From positions 614 through 64,613 of the forward strand of contig JAKCWW010000772.1 of the NCBI GenBank assembly GCA_026260175.1: a stretch of DNA of 64,000 nucleotides, given 5' to 3'. The notes under the pieces are model-generated. The model saw nothing but the letters and a program-made list of their open reading frames with translations. It was not told where the DNA came from and made no database searches. The DNA comes from Reticulitermes lucifugus. Its lineage: Eukaryota > Arthropoda > Insecta > Blattodea > Rhinotermitidae. Shown here piece by piece: positions 57,410 to 64,000 of this stretch. A program made the position numbers and the translations under genes. Position 1 is the first letter of the stretch. Each line of letters begins with the position of its first letter.

Positions 57410-59247
57410 GTGCCTTACTATAGGTGTTTTTATAGTGATGAAATAATATTGAATATACCTTTTCTTAATTATTTCCAAAATAAGGAGGTGTCGATATGGA
57501 AAAATACTTCTCAGTTTGGTTCAGACCACTAATTACCAATAAATATCCAGATATTGTCTATGATTAATTGCAGTGAATGGATTATGTACCATTCAGTTTT
57601 GCTACTTTTAGGCAGCCACACATATAACATTATAATTGTATATACATTATTATTGTAGTCTTAGAGGAGTAGAGTTAGTTTATTTCAGTTTATTATTCAT
57701 CCATTTCAATCAAGCATCTGATGTAGGGCATGTCAGTTTTATTCAGTCACAGTTTACACCTAATTAAACATAATCTTGTTAAGATATAAATTTATACCCA
57801 CAATATATAAACTAATACATGACAACTCTTCTGTCACCCATAGACTAATATCAGCCACATTTAACATGACATATTGCTCCACTGAATAAAATGTATGCTG
57901 TAACAGAAGGGATGTTGACTCCCTTTTAAAGAACTTGTTCCTGTACAGTTATTTTATATGGTTAGGTACTTTCCCATATAATTTAATCTGCATATTCACT
58001 TTTTGTAAAAACAGATCTGTGTTACAGAACTGAACACAGAGATCGGTTCCCCCCCCCCCATGTTATAAATATGAACTTCTAAATTCTACTCCAGTAGGTA
58101 ATTTGATATGTCTCAAAGTTAATTAATTCAGTATGAAGTGTTGTGTGTCAGTGTATGTTCTGGCATGACTTCATAGCATACCTGAAGATCAAGACATTAA
58201 ATTCTTGAGTATTCCAGATCTAAGGAAAGCAACACATTTATTGGAATATTTTTGTAATGTGAAGGCAGGTTGTATCAGTTACATTATAATGGTTTGTGAA
58301 GGACTAAAAAAATGTAATTGAACCCTAAATTCAGTGTCAGGTTAGGGCAGGGGTGCACAAATTTTGTACAAATCTAAGAGCCACCTTAAAATTCTAGGTT
58401 CCGGAAAGGTGACGTGAAGCGAGTTCCATACTGAGGACTCACAAATATTGTGCTACTATACAGAATTTAGTCAATAGAGGGACCTGGTGCCTGTGATTTG
58501 TGCTGCCTTGGGTTAGGGAGAGGGGTGAACAGAGTACAGTATGTCAGATTTAAGAGTGTCAGAGTAGTGACTATGAAGGTTACAGTCTTTTCATATGTGG
58601 CACCATGTAGTCTGATAGAAATTTACTGGTTTTTTGGAGGAAATTTCTGCCTCCACTACAGAGCATCATCCCAGGAGATGGTAACCTTTAAGTGTATATG
58701 TGGTTATCATATTTTAAAGTTATGATGTGAATTATTGTGCTTATTTTCAAAGCCCTTCTCTGTCACAACATATATTATACAGAATTAAACATAGTAAGAC
58801 CATTATTTATTGCTACACATTTAGTTTCTATTGATTCTGCCTGACTAGGTGTTGTAACTTAACCTAAACACTTTTCATTGTAGCTGTCATTTGCTTGATA
58901 TTTAGACAAATTATTCAATGTAAAGTTGTGTGGGTATAGAACAGTGTTTGAATGATAAAAATTACCACCACACTTACTTTTGTACCATTCAGACAGATCA
59001 CATTTTATGAATGCACCTGTGTTAAGGATCAGAATTCATGACTGTCAATTATATTTTTTTGTAAACCATCTGTCACTACTTTCCTTCATTTTGACCTTGA
59101 AGAAAGAGGCAGTAAATTTCTTTGAGGGGGAGTAAGTTTTATCAAATCAATGTGCTACATATAGAAGACTGTACACTGAGTGTGGAACACTGAAAATTTC
59201 AAGTCTTGTAAAGAACAAATTATGTGATTAACATTATCACTTTCTAG
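57410..59247. other. Probable first intron of the third gene
   Basis: Contains the reversed hAT-like MITE at 58,349 and a run of C at 58,049. No exon is recognised. Confidence 0.4.
58349..58450 (-). mobile_element. hAT-like MITE, copy 3 (reverse orientation, partial)
   Basis: CAGGGGTGCACAAATTTTGT, then AGCCACCTTAAAATTCTAGG and GAGTTCCATACTGAGGACTC, is the reverse complement of the right half of copy 1. Confidence 0.6.
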
Positions 59248-59370
59248 ACAGGTGTCATGATAGACAAGAAGGATGAGACGAGTGCACCATCAAGTAGTAG
59301 TGCAGATCTGACAAGTCCTGCAACTCGCTTAGCACAGTCTCACCAATTGCTGCAGCTAACAGCATGCCAA
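59248..59370 (+). CDS. Third gene, first coding exon
   Basis: Acceptor TTTCTAG, then ACAGGTGTC and ATG at 59,257; the bases before it are 5' UTR if this Met is the start. It reads on to SPATRLAQSHQLLQLTACQ. Donor CAA|GTGAGT, phase 0. The frame is also open upstream of the ATG to the acceptor, so an earlier start cannot be excluded. Confidence 0.55.
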
Positions 59371-60832
59371 GTGAGTTCTCTTACTTCACAGTAAAGCATT
59401 TACCAGTTTGTAGATAAAGATCTAGACTTTCACTTCCTGGAAATTGCAGACATAACTGCAAATGTGTGTGTGTGTGTCATAGGTAACATGCTGTAGAGCA
59501 CACACTCTTTTACTTCAAATTATGCGCTTCCCCACCATGTCTTTATGCTTGTGCTTTAGATCACCTTTTTGGGGATGGAAATAACCTATTTGTGTGACAT
59601 TTTGAATTTTTGTTTTATGTACATTTATGTTAATGCTGAAGATGGCTGCAGTGTAGGTGAAATGCATTTGTGTTCCACACTGTAGACATAAATGTGTCAC
59701 AGTTACTGTTCATAGTAAACATGACAAATGGAAAATGTTTTTTTTTCAAGTCTTTCTGTTTTTAAACACAGTGTGCAGGCTGTTATATGGTGTTATTTCA
59801 TCGAGTAAGAATCCGATAAACTGTATGCTTCACAAGGATTATTTCTCGTATGTTGCTATTAAATAGGCCAACCTTATTCATTTCCATAGAAAATTCATTG
59901 ATAAAGTGGAGCTTAGATGCAGCTTTGAGTAGAGCTGGAGGATTGTCACATGGGTGGAGTATGGGAAAGGACAGAAATATCCATATTTGCAGTTTTGTCA
60001 TGAGCCATCATATTTTTGTAATTAACACAAAATAATGTTTATGCAGAATTTGTAATTATAGTGATGATATAGATCCACAGGGAATTTCATATGCCTAGCA
60101 GTAATGGTTGCTAATTAAGTGGCGGTTTTGCATTGTTCGATACTGTTACTTTGTGTTCCACATAATAAAAGTAATTTTAAGAGAGGATTGAACTGTGGTG
60201 ATCGTGTTGATGAAGTTTTGGGGTTTACAAATGATGGAATGGCGTCTGGGATAGCGTAGTTGTTATAGCAACTTTCTATGGGCTGGATGGTCCAGGGACT
60301 GAATCCTGGTGGAGGCCAGATTTTCCATGGTTGTCCTGACTGGCCCTGAGGCCCACCCAGCCTCCTGTACAATGGGTACCCCGTCTGTCATGGGAGTAAA
60401 GCAGCCACAGCGTGATGCTGACCACCTACCCCTCTCTAGCACCAAGGTTGTGAATGGGTTGAAGTTATACCTGTGCCTTCTCTTTGTGCCTGCATAGGCA
60501 AATCATGGGGTGGCCTTGACCTTTTACCTTACAAATGATGGGATGTTTCTTGATTAGCTGGGAGGCTATTAGTTTCCCAAGAATGGCTCTGCTTCGTAGA
60601 CTTTGTTAATGTCCAGTGATAACTGCATACTTTCCAAACATGTCACTGTACAGAATTTATTATTTCCCTTGTCTTTGTTGGAGGTCCAATCAAAGCTTCG
60701 TGGAACATTTGCTAGGCTGACTGAAGCCTTGCAGTCTCGTGAGAAACAGCTTTTGCGACAAGTTGAAGTTCTTCACAGTCAGCAGAGAGCTTTGTTGCAG
60801 TCACAGAACTCTGTCCCTACCAGCTGCATCAT
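59257..60832 (+). CDS. Start of a third gene; resembles ARA70/NCOA4 N-terminus
   Basis: Two exons, 59,257-59,370 and 60,684-60,832, join in phase 0 and give 87 complete codons before a phase-2 donor. The first part is Ser/Thr-rich (MIDKKDETSAPSSSSADLTS). The second is a leucine-rich helix: VQSKLRGTFARLTEALQSRE, then KQLLRQVEVLHSQQRALLQS. The pattern L..R...L..QVE.L...Q..LL recalls the ARA70 domain of nuclear receptor coactivator 4, the ferritinophagy receptor; any other coiled-coil protein could look similar. The gene is incomplete: the donor AT|GTAAGT at 60,832 requires further exons, and I recognise none up to 64,000. Existence of the gene is better supported than its name. Confidence 0.5.
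60245..60530 (+). mobile_element. tRNA-derived SINE, family 1, copy 4
   Basis: Head CTGGGATAGCGTAGTTGTTA; B-box-like GGACTGAATCC at 60,296-60,306; body GAGGCCCACCCAGCCTCCTG. The tail GAAGTTATACCTGTGCCTTC ends near CATGGGGTGG. It is the most complete copy and lies in the intron of the third gene. Confidence 0.8.
60684..60832 (+). CDS. Third gene, second coding exon
   Basis: Acceptor TTTGTTGGAG, then VQSKLRGTFARLTEALQSRE to VPTSCI plus two bases. Donor AT|GTAAGT is strong. The reading is amphipathic and free of prolines until the end, as expected of a helix. Confidence 0.62.
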
Positions 60833-61855
60833 GTAAGTTCTCCTTCAGTGCTAGTTGTAGTGAGAATTAAAATGCTCTTATAGATCAAACTTACTGTGTG
60901 GTATAACTCACACAATGCTTGCAGTCTGGGGTACACTTTATCAGTGTCCCAAATTTTTTAGTGAGAAATTTCATAATGTTTATTGTTTACCAAATATTGT
61001 TAGGGTGATAAAATGAAGGAGGATGAGGTATATAGGTGGCATGATAAATGCATACAAAATTTTAGTTACAAAATCCAAGGGGAAGCATCCTATGTATATA
61101 TGAGAGGATAATATTAACCTGGATCTTAAAGAGTGAGGTTGTAGATTAGATTAGACGTGTCAAGATAGACCAGTCCATGTTCTCTCAGGATATGCTCCTC
61201 TGCCTTGGGTCAGAATCTTCATCTGTACTGGGCCTTGCTTTCTGTACTCCAGCTCAGGTAGTCCAACTTGAAATGTCCTTCCTGGGTTACAAGGTGGTGA
61301 CCATTCCTGTTTAAAGGTTCTGATTTTTACACTGTCACCAGTCATATCCCAACATGTAAACTGCTTTATCAGATGTGCTGACTGATGGTTTCTTTGAGTC
61401 ATTGACCTCTGACAACTGGGATTTTCTGTCTTTTGACTTCATGGCAGAGTATTTTACAAGGACTATACTGCAAACCACTTCCTTTTGTCCCCCAGTTATG
61501 TACCAAAAGTCGTGTAGCTGTTACTTGGTGGATAGACAAATGGTAGGCCACCATTTGTGCTTGGAAATGGGCTCTGTGATACTTTCATTTCCAGCCCATT
61601 GTGACTGTGACGTTTTTGAAGTACCCCCAGCTTGTGTTTGTAGTCTTTCCGAGTCCATTTGTTGAGATGTGTGATACAAACTGCAGTGAATTTGGGTTAA
61701 TGCAATTATGCCTCCATACCTGGCATCTATGTTAGCTGTGCTAACATTATACATTAGGCAGATGTCAGCAGACTTATTTTTCATCTATTTGTGATTCTGA
61801 TAATTATGATCCTGCACCTTGTGTGTTAAAGGCAATGTAGAAACATTGTTGCCTC
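60833..61855. other. Intron of the third gene, 5' part
   Basis: Minus-strand open frames at 61,160-61,402 and 61,521-61,784 look like parts of one broken frame (for example HLIKQFTCWDMTGDSVKIRT). I could not place them in a family. Confidence 0.35.
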
Positions 61856-61856
61856 T

Positions 61857-62720
61857 CTTGTTCAGTCACAGACTCATATGATACACCATTCACTTTGAAT
61901 GAACCTGTCACAGCATTAGAATGTTTCACAAAAGGACCCATAACCAAATGCTGTCTCACCTTCCCCATACAGGGAAGGAGTTTCTACCGTACATATACAA
62001 CCATACATGGGCAGAGAACTCAGTTCCAGGTGCCTGGAGAGAAGCAACAGTTATCCTGATTTTGATACTTGTCAAGGATTAGTGTCTCACATCTGTAGTT
62101 CTTGTGAGTGGACGTTCATGTAACGTATAGGAAACTAGTGCCTTATCTGAATACTGGAGAGTGGAATTTATCCCCAAGAAAATGGATTGCACAAGGATCA
62201 GTTTTAAGTATTACCTTGTTTGCAACTGTCATCAATGGAATGGTTAACGCAGTTGACCCATCTGTCTGTGCCAGTATCATTATTGTCATCATTAGTTTCA
62301 CAGCATCAGTCAGATTCAATTTTGATCAGGTATTGTATTATTATCAGTAGACCCTTGCCTATTCTCCCTAGGTATATCATTTGTTCTTCCTGCAGCCTGT
62401 ATACACATGAGAGGTATAACATTTGTGTGGCCTCTTGTCAGTATTTAATGTGTGCTGATGAGTGGCTTGTTCAAGATTGCGTTGGGTGTGCATCTGTTTG
62501 TGAAGACCAGGTCTTCTCCTGATGTCTCCATAGTTATACTGGTATCTGTGTGGCTGAACTATGTTTCATATACCTATCTTTCCGTTTCATTCTGCAGCAC
62601 TTACAGCAGTGTCACATACTCTGCACAGGCTCCCTAAGTGCCTTGCAGAGTCTCCATGGGTATATGCTGAACCAGCTGTGTGTAGCAGCACTTGTTAGCA
62701 GAGACTCTGACATATCCCTT
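61857..62720 (+). pseudogene. Degenerate jockey-like LINE reverse transcriptase
   Basis: In order: FTLNEPVTALECFTKGP near 61,890, WAENSVPGAWREATVI near 62,010 (in the typical position before VIPILKPGKD), then KWIAQGSVLSITLFATVING near 62,180 (the PQGSVLS motif). The YxDD block expected next is degraded to a run of isoleucine and valine. A later ILCTGSLSALQSLHG near 62,620 fits the region after the palm. About 100 residues between the first two motifs are missing. It is clearly inactive. Confidence 0.7.
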
Positions 62721-62849
62721 ACCATGTTCCACATCCATATCCTGTGTTGCAGAATATACAGCATGACATTCTTAAATGCAGCACGCATGACAAGTCTGTT
62801 AATTAAGTGACCCTCTTTTATATAATTTTAAAATTCTTAACCTTTCAGA

Positions 62850-62894
62850 TTTATTATTATTATTATTATTGTTATTATTATTATTATTATTATT
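62850..62894 (+). repeat. (ATT)n microsatellite, tail of the minus-strand LINE
   Basis: About 14 ATT units with one GTT. Read on the minus strand it is a (TAA/AAT)n tract directly after the LINE 3' UTR. Confidence 0.85.
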
Positions 62895-63455
62895 TGTCAC
62901 CTTTATACAGGGTATTTACAATTATATACCTGAAACAAACCATGTTTATAGGGGTATAGTGTTGCACCTATTCTGTAGTTAGAATTTATGGCACATGTAG
63001 CCCTATTTCCCATGTTAAATCTTTTGTACTTTTACATTAGTACTTTCCGAAGTATGTGTGCAGTGCCCAATATGGATATTTTCTGTAGTTCCTTTATTTC
63101 ATGCTTTCCCACTATGTGGCTCAGGTATTTTCTGAATGATTTTGAGATGGTTCCAGTTGGCCCTATTATTATTGGTATCACTTTTGTTTGTACATTCCAC
63201 ATGTGCTGTATTTCTATTGTAAGGTCTTCATAATTTAGAATCTCCTCAGCTTCTTTCTTAATCACATTTCTGTCTCCTGAAATTGCAGCATCTATTAGCA
63301 TGCCAGATTGTTTGTCATTATCCTGGATTATTATGTCTGGTTTATTGCTAGGGATGGTTCTGTTGGTTTGCGCTTGTTGATTCCATAATAGGTTGCCTTA
63401 CCGTCATAACTTGTTTCTACTGATTTTGGTACATGCATATACCAGTGTTGTTGTT
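62850..63455 (-). mobile_element. LINE 3' end on the minus strand
   Basis: From 63,446 on the minus strand: HWYMHVPKSVETSYDGKATY, then, after a one-base shift, NRTIPSNKPDIIIQDNDKQS. It continues in an open frame (63,301-63,032) with DAAISGDRNVIKKEAEEILN, VIPIIIGPTGTISK and ILGTAHILRKVLM before a stop. This is the C-terminal end of a LINE ORF found in many arthropods. The 3' UTR runs to the (AAT)n tail at 62,894. It is relatively young: one frame shift in about 140 codons. Confidence 0.78.
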
Positions 63456-64000
63456 GTTATTAGTGCTTTACACTTTTATTTTCCCCTTACCAGTCAGGCC
63501 ACTTTACAGCCTAACATATATGTGTAAATATGAATTTTGTCCAGGGCAGTGTGTATATTCATGTATGTTTTGAAATGTAATTTTATGTAAGTACCAATAG
63601 CCACAAATGCTGACTTGCCTTTAAACCCACTCCAGTGAGCTCATACAACTGGATTTAACTGTCTGAGGATTGGGTCCAATGTGGTGGGATCTTGTGAACA
63701 TGGTGATGAATCTTTCAGTTTCCTAGTTTGGCTGGGAAGGTTCTTTTTAGCTGAGCGACAGTGGACATCTCTAGAAGGACCGTACTCCGTGGAGTTAATG
63801 ATATAGTTTGGGCCCGTGATTTTCTTTCTCTGAACGTGTCTCTTCTTCAGTAAAGCAAGTAGTTATCTGTGTGCTGTTGCTGATTCTCTGGTTCTGTCAC
63901 TGGAAAAGGTCCATCAGTACCCACTTTATAGCAGTTGGATGTTCTGCTTAGCTGTTCTGGATAGCATAATAGAGACAAAAGTCCTAACAGCCCAGCCATC
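63456..64000. other. Window end, nothing recognised
   Basis: No exon of the third gene and no clear element. If this gene continues, its next exon lies beyond the window or is too short to see. Confidence 0.4.

Noticed and set aside
61160-61784. Pair of minus-strand open frames in the intron of the third gene
   Set aside because: They look like pieces of one broken frame but match no family I know; too weak to call a gene or element.
1-64000. Search for a gene cluster or novel defence or biosynthetic system
   Set aside because: The three genes are unrelated, well spaced and on one strand; nothing suggests a functional cluster. The most unusual signals are the duplicated Sms exon and the palindromic transposon.

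Overview
The window is nuclear DNA from an animal, almost certainly an insect. Genes are split into short exons with canonical GT/AG introns of 0.4 to 6 kb. The background is AT-rich and poor in CpG, and old transposon copies are common. A tRNA-derived SINE on the minus strand at about 50.4-50.66 kb reads like a repeat I associate with cockroach and termite sequence, and the LINE and mariner-type remnants are of common insect types. I infer Blattodea or a near polyneopteran relative, but no single gene proves it. There is no operon, CRISPR array or other prokaryotic feature.

Layout. (1) 1-13.7 kb: the 3' half of a Sec24 gene of the Sec24A/B class (COPII coat cargo adaptor), plus strand, ten exons from the end of the trunk domain to the stop at 13,701-13,703. 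Its 5' exons lie outside the window. Its introns hold a LINE tail, a 309-bp foldback element, a 35-bp tandem duplication directly at a splice donor, a SINE and a mariner-type MITE. (2) 13.7-24.3 kb: 3' UTR, then intergenic sequence with a mariner-type transposase fragment, a CpG-dense block at 17.77-18.15 kb that is the best promoter candidate for the next gene, a hAT-like MITE and simple repeats. (3) 24.3-48.5 kb: a complete spermine synthase gene (Sms), plus strand. One transcript needs eight coding exons and gives 368 aa. Two alternative third exons, each exactly 112 bp, sit 850 bp apart, and the reading frame survives only if exactly one is used. (4) 48.5-57.4 kb: intergenic, with a TIR element carrying a nested SINE, weak piggyBac-like and hAT-like remnants, two LINE 3' ends, and a second CpG-rich block at 56.9-57.4 kb. 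(5) 57.2-64 kb: the start of a third plus-strand gene, with a start codon at 59,257 and two coding exons ending in a leucine-rich helix resembling the ARA70/NCOA4 family. The rest of it runs off the window or lies in exons I could not recognise; the end of the window holds two convergent LINE remnants.

The genes are unrelated in function: vesicle budding at the ER, polyamine synthesis, and possibly ferritin turnover or nuclear receptor coactivation. They share orientation but nothing suggests joint regulation. The strongest candidate for something new is the duplicated, apparently mutually exclusive Sms exon. Second is a 1.2-kb element at 46.7-47.9 kb built from two transposase 3' halves facing outward. 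All similarity statements are by eye from translated reading; no search or alignment program was run.
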